From JADJDM01 sp044352985 (GTDB lineage: Bacteria; Bacteroidota; Bacteroidia; B-17B0; Aurantibacillaceae): a stretch of DNA of 64,000 bases. Positions within the stretch are counted from its first letter, which is position 1, and the number at the start of each line of letters is the position of its first letter. The position numbers and the translations under genes are program-made. The stretch is taken from positions 124,001 to 188,000 of the forward strand of contig JBILCU010000005.1 in assembly GCA_044352985.1 (NCBI GenBank), given 5' to 3'. Shown here piece by piece: positions 8,965 through 17,602 of the stretch. Below the pieces are notes generated by a model. That model was not told where the DNA came from. It ran no database searches and was given only the letters and a program-made list of their open reading frames with translations.

Positions 8965-9278
8965 AATTTTTATCTATTTGTTTTACTTTTCTTCCTTGTA
9001 AAAAATATTTCCACTCTCATCACTTTAATAAAAAATGCAGAAATGTAGTTACTTCATGTTGCTAAATTGTAACTTGTTTTTCACATTCGTATACTTCTAT
9101 TTTTATCGCATTCTAAAATTAGCAATTGCTTTTTCAAACTTTAAAGTAGTTTTAAATTAGGCTATTTTTATTTTTCTAATAAAAGATTGTGTTTTAATGT
9201 AAGTTGAATAAACTAGCAAATAAATTTATAGAAAAGTGAATGTAATCAGATGTCCTTTAAAGCAGAATTAAAATTTAT
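8965..9278. other. Intergenic region without recognisable features
   Basis: This 314-bp AT-rich stretch separates the Sua5-type gene from the upstream region of the DUF805 gene. I see no ORF of convincing composition, no RNA gene and no strong hairpin. The promoter of the DUF805 operon must lie at its left end, but no clear TAnnTTTG box was found. Confidence 0.5.
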
Positions 9279-10229
9279 TTACTCAGAAACTGACGCTGCT
9301 CTTTTTAAACGATCGTTTATTGCTTTTCCTAAAAAAGTATCCGGTAAATACTCAGAGATTATTATTTCAGCTTCACTTTCATCTAGCTCTCTCAAATAGG
9401 AAAATAAATTTTTTGCTGCTTCAGAAAAATCTCCATTTTCAGATAAAATCAAATTAGCAGAAGTGTATTTTTTTTGAAAACTTAAAACTGCAGTTTTTTT
9501 ATTTTTAAATTCTTCAAGCAATTCATTTACATCACCAATTATAAGTGGTTTACGCGGCGCATAATGCGATTTTAATTTCCCTGGTGCAGAAGGATTACTC
9601 GATTGATTTAATCGCAATTCAGTTTCTCCAAACTGTTGTAATTGCTCTACAGATAAGCCGCCTAGTCGATGTACAATGATTTTATCATTTTCAAACTCTA
9701 CAATTGTTGATTCTATACCTACACTACATTCGCCTCCATCTAAAATATAATCAAGTTCATTTTCGAGCTGTTTAAAAACATGCCCCGCTGTTGTTGGACT
9801 GATATAACCAAAAGGATTAGCACTTGGTGCTGCCAATGGAAAATCAATTTGATTCAAAAGATTTAATGTTAAGGGATGATTGGGTATGCGAACAGCCACT
9901 TTTGGTAAACCTGAAGTAATTAAATCAGGAACATTTATTTTTTTAGGTAATAAAAAAGTAATTGGACCAGGAGAAAATTGTTTTGCTAATAACCTTGCTT
10001 TATCAGGAATTTCATTGCAATATTTTTCAACTTGATTAAATGATGCAAAGTGCATAATTAATGGGTCAAATAGCGGACGTTTTTTCGCTTTAAAGATATT
10101 GATAACAGCATCTTCGTTTAATGCATTTGCTGCCAACCCATAAACTGTTTCGGTAGGAATTGCAACTAAACCGCCTTTTTGCAATATACGTTTAGCAAGT
10201 TCAATGTCTTTACCAATTTTCAAATTCAT
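9279..10229 (-). CDS. Threonylcarbamoyl-AMP synthase, Sua5 type
   Basis: Makes threonylcarbamoyl-adenylate from threonine, bicarbonate and ATP, the first step of t6A formation at tRNA position 37. The 316-residue protein has both domains of the long Sua5 form. The N-terminal YrdC/TsaC domain (1-200) shows GGLVAIPTETVYGLAANA, KKRPLFDPLIMH, SPGPITFLLP and SAPSANPFGYISPT. The C-terminal Sua5 domain starts after the linker SAPGKLKSHYAPRKPL (about 208-223), whose PG...HYAP motif closes the active site. It ends the run ald - 131-residue protein - Sua5, with 2-bp and 10-bp gaps. Confidence 0.95.
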   Translation of the reverse strand: MNLKIGKDIELAKRILQKGGLVAIPTETVYGLAANALNEDAVINIFKAKKRPLFDPLIMHFASFNQVEKYCNEIPDKARLLAKQFSPGPITFLLPKKINVPDLITSGLPKVAVRIPNHPLTLNLLNQIDFPLAAPSANPFGYISPTTAGHVFKQLENELDYILDGGECSVGIESTIVEFENDKIIVHRLGGLSVEQLQQFGETELRLNQSSNPSAPGKLKSHYAPRKPLIIGDVNELLEEFKNKKTAVLSFQKKYTSANLILSENGDFSEAAKNLFSYLRELDESEAEIIISEYLPDTFLGKAINDRLKRAASVSE

Positions 10230-10231
10230 AA

Positions 10232-10627
10232 TTAACGAATGCTATCGCATTGTGCGCATTTTTCAGTAAGTATAAATTCATTGATTTTACTTACGGTATC
10301 GCAATCTAAAATAACTAAAGTGAAAGGGGCATTTTTCTGATTTCCTTCTATAAATAATTTACCGCAAGGAATCGATCTTACTTCACTTTTATCATAGTTA
10401 ATTCTGTAATTATTTTGTAAAATCAACCGCAAAGAATCTTGGTTAATTTTTAAATAAACTAATTGACATTTTGCTTTTTCGCTAAGTAAAATAGTTTGAT
10501 CGGTAATTTCAATCAGCTTCATTTCATTTACACTGCTGCATTTTTTACCTTTTAATATAATGGCTAAAATAAGTAAGCCAAGTAAGAACCCGAAAAGGTA
10601 TAATTTAATACGATAATTGAAAGTCAT
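10232..10627 (-). CDS. Small single-pass membrane protein, unknown
   Basis: The 131-residue product has one hydrophobic segment at about residues 7-26 (LYLFGFLLGLLILAIILKG) followed by a soluble region with six cysteines, including a C-terminal EKCAQCDS pair. I do not recognise a family. It sits between the alanine dehydrogenase and Sua5-type genes with gaps of 10 and 2 bp, so it is cotranscribed with them. The N-terminal anchor suggests the cysteine-containing part faces the periplasm, but a cytoplasmic orientation is not excluded. Confidence 0.6.
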   Translation of the reverse strand: MTFNYRIKLYLFGFLLGLLILAIILKGKKCSSVNEMKLIEITDQTILLSEKAKCQLVYLKINQDSLRLILQNNYRINYDKSEVRSIPCGKLFIEGNQKNAPFTLVILDCDTVSKINEFILTEKCAQCDSIR

Positions 10628-10637
10628 TATTGTTTTA

Positions 10638-11855
10638 TTAAAACATAGCCATCAATAAATTGATGTCTTTGTAAGGTAATCCAAATGTTTCAGCTAAAAA
10701 CTCATTCGTGAGAACACCGTTATAGATATAAACACCATTTCTTACGCCGACATCTCTTCTTAATAATCCCTCTATTCCTCCTTCTTCACCCATGTTGATT
10801 AAAATTTGAGAAAACATGTTACTTAATGCATATGATGCTGTTCTTGATACACGAGAAGGAATGTTTGGTACACAGTAGTGAATAACTCCATGTTTACGAT
10901 AAACGGGTTTGCTGTGATTGGTAACTTCTGAAGTTTCAAAAATACCACCTTGATCAATACTAACATCAACTATTACAGCTCCCACTTTCATTTCACTTAC
11001 CATATCTTCTGTAACTAAAATCGGACTTCTTCCTTTTGCACTTCTAATGGCACCAATAACAACATCAGCAGATTTTAAATGTTTAGCTAAAACTTTTGGC
11101 TGAATAACAGAAGTAAAAACTCTTGAACCTAGTGAGTTTTGTAATCTTCTTAATCTGCTTGTAGAATTATCAAACACTTTAACATATGCTCCCAAACCAA
11201 TCGCAGCTCTTGCTGCAAATTCACCAACAGTTCCCGCTCCAATTATAATTACCTCGGATGGAGATATTCCTGAAATTCCACCAAGAAGAGCGCCCATTCC
11301 GTTATTGCTATTGCTTAAATACTCGGCTGCAATTAATATAGAAGTTCCGCCGGCAATTTCGCCCATGGCACGAACTGCTGGAAAAATACCTTGATCATCC
11401 ATAATCCAATCAACGGCTATGGCATTTATTTTTTTAGCAGTTAATTTTTTAATGAATTCGTCAGGTTGCGTAGAAAATTGCAAAGCAGAAAAAAGAGTTT
11501 GCTTGTGTTTCATAAACTCTAATTCATCAATTGTAGGAGGGGCAACTTTAATAATCATATCTGCCTTGTAAACTTCCTCCGGAGAATATACAATCTCTGC
11601 ACCTGCTTCACTGTAATCGTTATCTTGAAAATTTGAAGCTTTACCGGCGTTACTTTCGATAATGACATGATGACCATTGTTCACCAAAAGTGATACTGCA
11701 TCAGGAACTAAAGGAACACGGTTCTCTTGAAAAGAAATTTCTTTTGGAATACCAATAAGCAGTTTCCCTTTTTTTCTACCAACCTCCAACATTTCTTCCT
11801 GAGGAAGTAATACGCCCTTAGTTAATGACATTAAAGCTTCTTTTGAAATTACCAT
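10638..11855 (-). CDS. ald: Alanine dehydrogenase
   Basis: Reversibly deaminates L-alanine to pyruvate with NAD+. The 405-residue protein has the AlaDH/PNT layout: N-terminal substrate domain with IGIPKEISFQENRVPLVP (about 34-51), where Arg and Lys bind pyruvate, and an NAD domain with the Rossmann signature VIIIGAGTVGEFAARAA (about 202-218). The segment KVGAVIVDVSIDQGGIFETS and HYCVPNIPSRVSRTAS near the C-terminus are characteristic. It carries about 30 extra N-terminal residues compared with the classical Bacillus enzyme, a form common in Bacteroidota. First gene of the run leading to the Sua5-type gene. Confidence 0.93.
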   Translation of the reverse strand: MVISKEALMSLTKGVLLPQEEMLEVGRKKGKLLIGIPKEISFQENRVPLVPDAVSLLVNNGHHVIIESNAGKASNFQDNDYSEAGAEIVYSPEEVYKADMIIKVAPPTIDELEFMKHKQTLFSALQFSTQPDEFIKKLTAKKINAIAVDWIMDDQGIFPAVRAMGEIAGGTSILIAAEYLSNSNNGMGALLGGISGISPSEVIIIGAGTVGEFAARAAIGLGAYVKVFDNSTSRLRRLQNSLGSRVFTSVIQPKVLAKHLKSADVVIGAIRSAKGRSPILVTEDMVSEMKVGAVIVDVSIDQGGIFETSEVTNHSKPVYRKHGVIHYCVPNIPSRVSRTASYALSNMFSQILINMGEEGGIEGLLRRDVGVRNGVYIYNGVLTNEFLAETFGLPYKDINLLMAMF

Positions 11856-11866
11856 AGTTTTTTGTG

Positions 11867-12568
11867 TTAATAGTTTCCTCTATATACAGGAGCATTACAA
11901 TCGATATCAACTGATTCTCTGTTTCGCAACATGATTCCGATTCTTAATTCCCAGGTTCTGTTTTTTACTTGAATATTATTTTTATCGTATTGCTTTAAAA
12001 CATCAGGATTATAATGCAATTCGGCAATGTATTTTAATTTCCCAATAGAAAAAGGTTCGAAGCCAATTCCTATATCAGGAGAAATCGCGAGTTTTCTAAA
12101 ATCAGATGAAACGGTTTCATAAGCAGGTGTGGCTTTACTTAGCATAAACTCCGCTCTTGCCCCTACTAATAAAGAAGAAGTAAAATTGATAGTTTCAAAT
12201 CTGTATTTAATAAAGTTGTTGAACCCGATGTATTTGTACTTATTTGTATTTTCTCTTCTGTTATCGCTTTCAATACTGATTAATTCATTTTTTTCTTTTG
12301 CTCCTTTATTAATGTATTCTAGTTCGCTTTGCCATCTGCATCCAAAAAAATTAAAAATTTCAGCCATAACACCAACTCCCCAGCTTAATCTTTCAGATGA
12401 ACGGTGAGACTCAGGCAATAGTATTCTATTTGGAAAATTAACGGGATCGTTTCCATTTGTATAATCGTGCCGAGAAGATGTTCCTGAAGCAAATAAGCCA
12501 AATCCATTAAAAACTTGCGCATGGATTGAAAGAGAAAAAAAGAGAAGTAAAAAAAATAAATTTTTCAT
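11867..12568 (-). CDS. Outer-membrane beta-barrel protein
   Basis: The 233-residue protein starts with a clear signal peptide (MKNLFFLLLFFSLSIHAQ, cleavage after SIHA). The rest alternates hydrophobic and polar residues with aromatic girdle positions, for example WGVGVMAEIF and YKYIGFNNFIKYRF, as expected for a small porin-like or PorT-like barrel. Several strands end in 'R.G' patterns and the C-terminus has WELRIGIMLRNR, resembling a last strand. Exact family not identified. It lies 7 bp after fabD and 11 bp before ald on the same strand, so it belongs to a long leftward run. Confidence 0.7.
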   Translation of the reverse strand: MKNLFFLLLFFSLSIHAQVFNGFGLFASGTSSRHDYTNGNDPVNFPNRILLPESHRSSERLSWGVGVMAEIFNFFGCRWQSELEYINKGAKEKNELISIESDNRRENTNKYKYIGFNNFIKYRFETINFTSSLLVGARAEFMLSKATPAYETVSSDFRKLAISPDIGIGFEPFSIGKLKYIAELHYNPDVLKQYDKNNIQVKNRTWELRIGIMLRNRESVDIDCNAPVYRGNY

Positions 12569-12574
12569 GATTTT

Positions 12575-13456
12575 TTATGCGCTAACAGCTTCAATGTCTT
12601 TATTAACTTTTTTCACTAATCCTTGCAATACTTTTCCCGGACCAACTTCTACAAAAGAGGTAATTCCATCCTGAATCATATTTTCAATAGTTTGTGTCCA
12701 TTTTACAGGAGCTGTTAATTGCGCAATCAAATTGTTTTTTATTTCATCAGGATTATTTATTGCTTTAGCACTTACATTTTGGTAAACTGCACAAATCGGC
12801 TGATTAAATACTGTGGCATTTATGGCTGCCTCTAATTCAATTTTTGCAGGCTCCATTAACGGCGAATGAAATGCCCCACCTACAGGCAGAACTAATGCGC
12901 GCTTTGCCCCTGCTTCTTTTAATTTTTCACAAGCAATGGTAATTCCTTCAATTGTTCCGCTTATTACAAGTTGGCCCGGACAGTTATAATTTGCAGCAAC
13001 TACTGTATTACCTGAAACGGAAATATCGTTACAGATGGCCTCTACGATTTTATCATCTAGATTTAGAACAGCTGCCATAGTAGACGGGTTTAATTCACAT
13101 GCTTTTTGCATAGCTAAAGCGCGTTTATAAACTAATTTCAATGCGTCTTCAAAATGAAGTGTTTTATTAGCAACTAAAGCAGAGAATTCACCTAGAGAGT
13201 GGCCCGCAACTGCATCGGGCTTAAAGTTATCTATTAAACTTGCCATTACAACCGAATGAAGAAAAATGGCAGGCTGCGTTACTTTGGTTTGCTTTAGTTC
13301 TTCTTCCGATCCATTAAACATAATGTCTGTAATTCTAAAGCCAAGTATTGCATTTGCATCTTCAAATAGTTGTTTAGCTTTAGCATTGCTTTCGTATAAA
13401 TCTTTCCCCATTCCGGGAAATTGAGAACCTTGTCCAGGAAAAATATAAGCCTTCAT
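12575..13456 (-). CDS. fabD: Malonyl-CoA:ACP transacylase
   Basis: Loads malonyl groups from CoA onto acyl carrier protein for fatty acid synthesis in the cytoplasm. The 293-residue length is normal. N-terminal FPGQGSQFPGMGKDLY (residues 5-20), the nucleophile elbow AGHSLGEFSAL with the catalytic serine near residue 89, the RALAMQKAC arginine that binds the malonyl carboxylate, and the catalytic histidine in GGAFHSPLMEPA near residue 198 are all present, as is the late EVGPGKVLQGLVKK. It opens a leftward run with the beta-barrel gene 6 bp after it. Confidence 0.95.
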   Translation of the reverse strand: MKAYIFPGQGSQFPGMGKDLYESNAKAKQLFEDANAILGFRITDIMFNGSEEELKQTKVTQPAIFLHSVVMASLIDNFKPDAVAGHSLGEFSALVANKTLHFEDALKLVYKRALAMQKACELNPSTMAAVLNLDDKIVEAICNDISVSGNTVVAANYNCPGQLVISGTIEGITIACEKLKEAGAKRALVLPVGGAFHSPLMEPAKIELEAAINATVFNQPICAVYQNVSAKAINNPDEIKNNLIAQLTAPVKWTQTIENMIQDGITSFVEVGPGKVLQGLVKKVNKDIEAVSA

Positions 13457-13564
13457 AAATTAAATGTAGTTAAAGTAAATAATAGTGAAAGATACAATTT
13501 ACTGGGTAAATTTATATAAAGTTAAAGCCCAATATTTTGAACTAATAATTGTTGAAAAGGCTTT

Positions 13565-14530
13565 TTATTTTGAGAAAGCAACCAAGTTTTTATTTTCAAT
13601 AGCTAAGCGTTTATCCATTTCAACCATAGCTGCAAGTGCAAGTTGAGAATAATTTTGAGATGCTGTTCTAAATCCTTTTGCTTCGGTTTTCCATAATTTT
13701 TGAATGATATGGATGCCTCCGTGATTTGGATTAATTGCAGCTAATGCGGCCCTAACGTTTCCAGCACCTGCATGATAACAATGCATTACCAAAAGTCTAA
13801 ACCAAACATCTTGTTCATTATAAGTAATCCCCATTGTGTCCAACATTTCTTTTGCTTTAGGAATACAAATATTTTTTAAAAGTGAAGAAGCGGCATATGC
13901 AGAACGATTAAAATCGGCACGTTCATCAGTATGTTTATTTACTTTTAAACCATACATTCTTGCTACTGATTTCATTAGCTGAAATGGACCGTATGCCCCA
14001 ACATTTGATTTTTGTAGTTTGTTTGGGGATTCAATTAACAAAATAGCCTGGGCATACCAAGGATCAACACCGTTTGAAACAAAACATTGAATGCCTTGAT
14101 GAATATTTCGATAAGCATTATCAAAATCGTAAAAAAAACTTTTACCGCTTGTGATGAAAATTTTTGACGAATCAGTTAACCCATTTGCTTTTCTAATCTC
14201 GTTTTTGTAAAATTCTTTTTGAACATCTGATTTAGCCTCCCAGTCATCAGCACTAATTTTAGCTACAATTTTTCTACTTTCAGCAATATTTACTAAAAAT
14301 GAATCTTTGGGCAATTTCATCACCTGTTGCCAGAACTTAACTTGTGGTAAAGTATCGCAACCCAACTGATAAATTTGTTTATCAAAAACATAATCTTTTG
14401 TTACATTATCGTTTTTCATCACACCAATCACATCTCTGCAATGGTCAGTTGAGCATTCAACTTGTCTAGTTGTGTCAGGATTTTTTCCTGAAATTGAAAA
14501 AGCAGTTATAACTGAAAAAAGTAGTTTCAT
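13565..14530 (-). CDS. Lytic transglycosylase, SLT domain
   Basis: Periplasmic enzyme predicted to cleave the MurNAc-GlcNAc bond of peptidoglycan, forming 1,6-anhydro ends. The chosen ATG at 14530 gives 321 residues with an N-terminal hydrophobic stretch (KLLFSVITAFSISG) that can serve as a signal peptide; an upstream in-frame TTG would add 13 less suitable residues. The SLT catalytic glutamate is in AILLIESPNK, followed by the expected VGAYGPFQLMKSVARMYGL, and then YHAGAGNVRAA near residue 265. The roughly 140 residues before the catalytic domain are not assigned. Monocistronic by spacing. Confidence 0.85.
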   Translation of the reverse strand: MKLLFSVITAFSISGKNPDTTRQVECSTDHCRDVIGVMKNDNVTKDYVFDKQIYQLGCDTLPQVKFWQQVMKLPKDSFLVNIAESRKIVAKISADDWEAKSDVQKEFYKNEIRKANGLTDSSKIFITSGKSFFYDFDNAYRNIHQGIQCFVSNGVDPWYAQAILLIESPNKLQKSNVGAYGPFQLMKSVARMYGLKVNKHTDERADFNRSAYAASSLLKNICIPKAKEMLDTMGITYNEQDVWFRLLVMHCYHAGAGNVRAALAAINPNHGGIHIIQKLWKTEAKGFRTASQNYSQLALAAMVEMDKRLAIENKNLVAFSK

Positions 14531-14660
14531 GTGTTTACAAATTAATAATTTAAATACCAATTTTTTCAATTAAAAATTGATCTCTTTTATTAGTTCACAA
14601 ATTACACTACTAAAACTAAATTAAAAAGCAGCTATTACATTACTTATTAACCTTAATTAT

Positions 14661-15053
14661 TTAATAACTCTTTTTATAGAGTTTTTGCATTTTTGATTTT
14701 ACTGAATGATAAGAAATAATTGCTACTATACATCCAAACGAGTTGGCTATAAAATCTAGTAGATCTCCACTTCTTTGTATAAAGAAGTGGCTTTGCATTA
14801 ATTCGAGAATACCCCCATATAAAATACAAAAACCAGTTACAATAGTTGCATTTAATTTATTGTATTGAGATAATGCCCGAATAAATAAATGATTGAGGAT
14901 AAAAAAAACAGAAGCATGAACAAATTTATCGAAGGATAAAAGTTCGAGCCAAGAAACGTGAGGTATTTTATTTCCTGGAGTACTACACAGCAATAAAATA
15001 AAACCTGCCCATACAATTACCGGAAACCAATATTTATTAAATCTTTTAGTCAT
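14661..15053 (-). CDS. VanZ-like family membrane protein
   Basis: Inner-membrane protein of 130 residues with four predicted helices. The pattern matches VanZ: a first helix (WFPVIVWAGFILLLCSTPG), the loop SFDKFVHASVFFILNHL carrying the DK..H signature, and IELMQ-type sequence LELMQSHFFIQRSGDLLDFIANSFG, where the E.Q...R..D..D..AN..G residues are conserved. Role in Bacteroidota is unknown; VanZ itself gives low-level teicoplanin resistance. The ATG at 15053 is preferred over an in-frame GTG at 15065 because the latter lies inside a strong hairpin. Confidence 0.85.
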   Translation of the reverse strand: MTKRFNKYWFPVIVWAGFILLLCSTPGNKIPHVSWLELLSFDKFVHASVFFILNHLFIRALSQYNKLNATIVTGFCILYGGILELMQSHFFIQRSGDLLDFIANSFGCIVAIISYHSVKSKMQKLYKKSY

Positions 15054-15061
15054 AGCTTTAA

Positions 15062-15096
15062 ACACGAAGAGCTGCTTAATAAGCAGCTCTTCGTGT
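15062..15096 (-). terminator. Strong hairpin between HU and VanZ-like genes
   Basis: ACACGAAGAGCTGCTTA (15062-15078) is the exact reverse complement of 15080-15096, giving a stem of up to 17 bp with almost no loop (about 15 bp once the loop opens). It begins 20 bp after the HU stop codon on the minus strand. The following T-run is weak (TTTAAA), so it may terminate most HU transcripts or protect their 3' ends while allowing some read-through into the VanZ-like gene. Confidence 0.6.
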
Positions 15097-15115
15097 AAAA
15101 TTTTACAAGTAAAAA

Positions 15116-15388
15116 TTATTTTACTTTTTTAGCTAATTCAGAACCAGCTTTAAATTTCACTACTTTTTTAGCAGCAATTTTAATTGGTTGTTTTGTAGCT
15201 GGATTGATACCTTTTCTAGCAGCTCTTTTAGCTACTGAAAAAGAACCAAAACCTACTAATGCTACTCTGTCACCTTTTTTAAGAGCTTTTTCAACTGCTT
15301 CAATTGTAGCATCTAATGCTCTTCCTGCGTCAGCTTTAGTTAATTTTGCACCTGCTGCGATTGCTTCGATTAATTCTCCTTTGTTCAT
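15116..15388 (-). CDS. HU family DNA-binding protein
   Basis: Small basic nucleoid protein that bends DNA as a dimer. The ATG at 15388 gives 90 residues, the standard HU length; an in-frame TTG would add nine residues not found in HU. Visible features are the dimerisation helices (MNKGELIEAIAAGAKLTKAD), the glycine turn VALVGFGSFSVAKRAAR, and the DNA-binding arm ARKGINPATKQPIKI with the intercalating proline. It has its own promoter (15434-15463) and a strong hairpin downstream, so it is transcribed as an abundant single-gene message. Confidence 0.95.
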   Translation of the reverse strand: MNKGELIEAIAAGAKLTKADAGRALDATIEAVEKALKKGDRVALVGFGSFSVAKRAARKGINPATKQPIKIAAKKVVKFKAGSELAKKVK

Positions 15389-15433
15389 TTTTTTTAAATT
15401 TTTTTGGTTAAACAATGATTACTTTGAACAAGA

Positions 15434-15463
15434 CAAATGTAATACGAGAAGTTAATTTGTCAA
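15434..15463 (-). promoter_or_regulatory. Bacteroidota-type promoter of the HU gene
   Basis: On the minus strand TTG (15461-15463) is followed after 19 bp by TACATTTG (15441-15434), matching the Bacteroidota housekeeping consensus (TTG/TTTG, about 17-23 bp, TAnnTTTG). A start about five bases further on would give a leader of roughly 40 nt to the ATG at 15388. Confidence 0.65.
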
Positions 15464-15640
15464 GACCTTAATCGAAAAAAAACGCTGAATTGTTGAAAAA
15501 TAGGGCTTTTGTTAATAAGTGAGATCAGAAACCACTGAATTTAATGCCTTTCAGGCGCTATTTAATAAACTATTTAATCTCAATAGGCTGTTTGAAGTGT
15601 ATTTTATTTGTGGGCCTTCATTACATGGTAGTTTCAAAAA

Positions 15641-16588
15641 CTAAATAAATCTAAAATCATCCGAAAATTGAAAGCCTCTTAATAATTCTTCAATTTGTAA
15701 TTTTTTCTTTCCGGCTAATTGTACTTCTGTTATTCTTATGAAACCATCATTGCATGAAACTTTTAAATAAGTTTTATTATCAGTAACAACGCTTCCAGGT
15801 TGTAAATTATGATTTGAAATCTCTTTAACTGATTTGTAAATTTTAAAATGCAAATTGTTGTCATTTGAATCCACTCCTACTGTCCATGCAGATGGATATG
15901 GGCTCAATCCACGAATTAAATTGTGTATTTGAGCTACTTGTTTTGTCCAATCAATTTTACAATCCTCTTTAAAAATTTTTGGAGCATGTTTCCAGTTACC
16001 TTTCAATGAAGTTTGTTCAATAAGATTTACTGTGCCTGATTCAATTTTTTTCACTGCATCAAGAATTTGAGAAGCCCCTTCCATCATTAATACATCATGC
16101 AATTCACCTGCTGTTGTTTGATCGTTTAATTCTACTTTAAATGAGGATAAAATATTACCTGTATCTATTTCGTGTTTTAATTTAAAAACAGTTGCACCTG
16201 TTTCTTTCTCTCCATTTATCAAAGCCCAGTTAATTGGTGCTGCGCCTCTGTAATTAGGAAGTAAGGAAGCATGCAAATTATAAGTTCCTAGTTTAGGCAT
16301 ATTCCATACTTCAACAGGGAGCATTCTAAATGCAACAACAATTTGCAAATCGGCATTTAGCAATTGAAGTGTTTCAATAAAATCAGGTGATTTTAATTTT
16401 TCGGGTTGCAGAACCAATAAATTATTTTCGATTGCGTATTTTTTCACAGCCGTTTGTTGAAGTTGTTGTCCTCTGCCAGCAGGTTTATCTGGTGCCGTAA
16501 TTACAGCAACAATATTGTAATTATTCTTTACAAGCAGATCAAGTGTTGGAACAGCAAAATCAGGCGTTCCCATGAATACGATTTTCAT
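15641..16588 (-). CDS. fmt: Methionyl-tRNA formyltransferase
   Basis: Formylates initiator methionyl-tRNA using 10-formyl-tetrahydrofolate. The 315-residue protein has the two expected domains. The N-terminal formyltransferase domain (1-205) shows VFMGTPDFAVPTL, APDKPAGRGQ, the active-site segment YNLHASLLPNYRGAAPINWA (Asn-x-His), and ETGATVFKLKHEIDTGNIL. The C-terminal OB-like domain follows HNLIRGLSPYPSAWT. It starts 7 bp after the RmlD-like reductase gene, so both are probably on one transcript; that pairing has no obvious metabolic meaning. Confidence 0.95.
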   Translation of the reverse strand: MKIVFMGTPDFAVPTLDLLVKNNYNIVAVITAPDKPAGRGQQLQQTAVKKYAIENNLLVLQPEKLKSPDFIETLQLLNADLQIVVAFRMLPVEVWNMPKLGTYNLHASLLPNYRGAAPINWALINGEKETGATVFKLKHEIDTGNILSSFKVELNDQTTAGELHDVLMMEGASQILDAVKKIESGTVNLIEQTSLKGNWKHAPKIFKEDCKIDWTKQVAQIHNLIRGLSPYPSAWTVGVDSNDNNLHFKIYKSVKEISNHNLQPGSVVTDNKTYLKVSCNDGFIRITEVQLAGKKKLQIEELLRGFQFSDDFRFI

Positions 16589-16595
16589 TTGTTAT

Positions 16596-17516
16596 TTATG
16601 AATTTGCTAATTGTGAATCCAACAAAGCTAAACCTTCTTCAAATGAATGGGGTTTATAACCTAAACTATCTTTTGCTTTATCAATTACAAAACCTGTAAT
16701 TGGTGGTCGTTTTGCTGGTTGGTTAATTCCCTCGCTAGTGCTAGGCTGAATTAAATTTACATCCAGTTTCCAATATCGTGCAACACGCTGAACTAACTCA
16801 AATATTGACATAAAATCGGGCCCGGAAATATTAAAAACACCACTCTCTTTTTTCTTCGCTATTAAAATACATCCTTGCGCTAAATCTTCTGCCAACGTTG
16901 GTGTTCTGAATTGATCTGTAACTACGTTTATTTGTTTTCCTTGTTCTAAAGAAGACTTTGCCCAAAGTACTACATTGCTTCTGCTTGAATGAGGAATAAT
17001 ACCATAAACCAAAACTGTTCTTGCAATTGACCAATGTAATTCACTTTTCATAATAATTTGCTCAGCTTCCAGTTTCGACAATGCATAATAGCTTAAAGGA
17101 TTAGGTTGCTCATCCTCTGATAATGGACCTTTTGTTCCATCGAAAATAAAATCTGTAGATAAGTGAATCAAATGTGGATTGTAATTATTTGACCTTAATT
17201 GTTTTAACGCATTAACAATAAACTTAACTGCATCAACATTCATTAACTTGCATTGATCTTGATGTAATTCACAGGCATCAACATTCGTCATTGCCGCAGT
17301 ATGTATAATCGTATCGGGCTTATATTTATTTAAAACTAGTTTTACATCATCTTCAGATGAAATATCCATCGAACAATATTCGTAATCTTGTTCGTCTGGA
17401 ATTCTATTTTCGCCTCTTGCAGTTGCAATTAGCTTTACCGAAACATCTTTTTTTAAAAACTGCACTAATTTTTGTCCTAACAAACCATTAGATCCTGTAA
17501 CAAGTATTTTTTGCAT
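16596..17516 (-). CDS. RmlD-like NAD(P)-dependent sugar-nucleotide reductase (SDR)
   Basis: Extended short-chain dehydrogenase of 306 residues. The N-terminal TGSNGLLGQKLVQFLK glycine motif, HTAAMTNVDACE, ISTDFIFDG (HLSTDFIFDGTKG) and the catalytic YALSKLEAE (YxxxK) pattern match the RmlD/MAT2B subgroup, which includes dTDP-4-dehydrorhamnose reductases. No other rhamnose-synthesis genes are adjacent, so the substrate is left open. ATG at 17516 is used because it puts the Rossmann strand (MQKILVTGS) at the N-terminus; the frame also has an upstream TTG. Probably the first gene of a two-gene operon with fmt. Confidence 0.85.
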   Translation of the reverse strand: MQKILVTGSNGLLGQKLVQFLKKDVSVKLIATARGENRIPDEQDYEYCSMDISSEDDVKLVLNKYKPDTIIHTAAMTNVDACELHQDQCKLMNVDAVKFIVNALKQLRSNNYNPHLIHLSTDFIFDGTKGPLSEDEQPNPLSYYALSKLEAEQIIMKSELHWSIARTVLVYGIIPHSSRSNVVLWAKSSLEQGKQINVVTDQFRTPTLAEDLAQGCILIAKKKESGVFNISGPDFMSIFELVQRVARYWKLDVNLIQPSTSEGINQPAKRPPITGFVIDKAKDSLGYKPHSFEEGLALLDSQLANS

Positions 17517-17602
17517 TTGTACTAATTTGATTCGCAAAATTAAACAATTGCATGAACTCAGCTTTTTTTTCTTTTAACTTTACACCATCTAATTTGTAAA
17601 AT

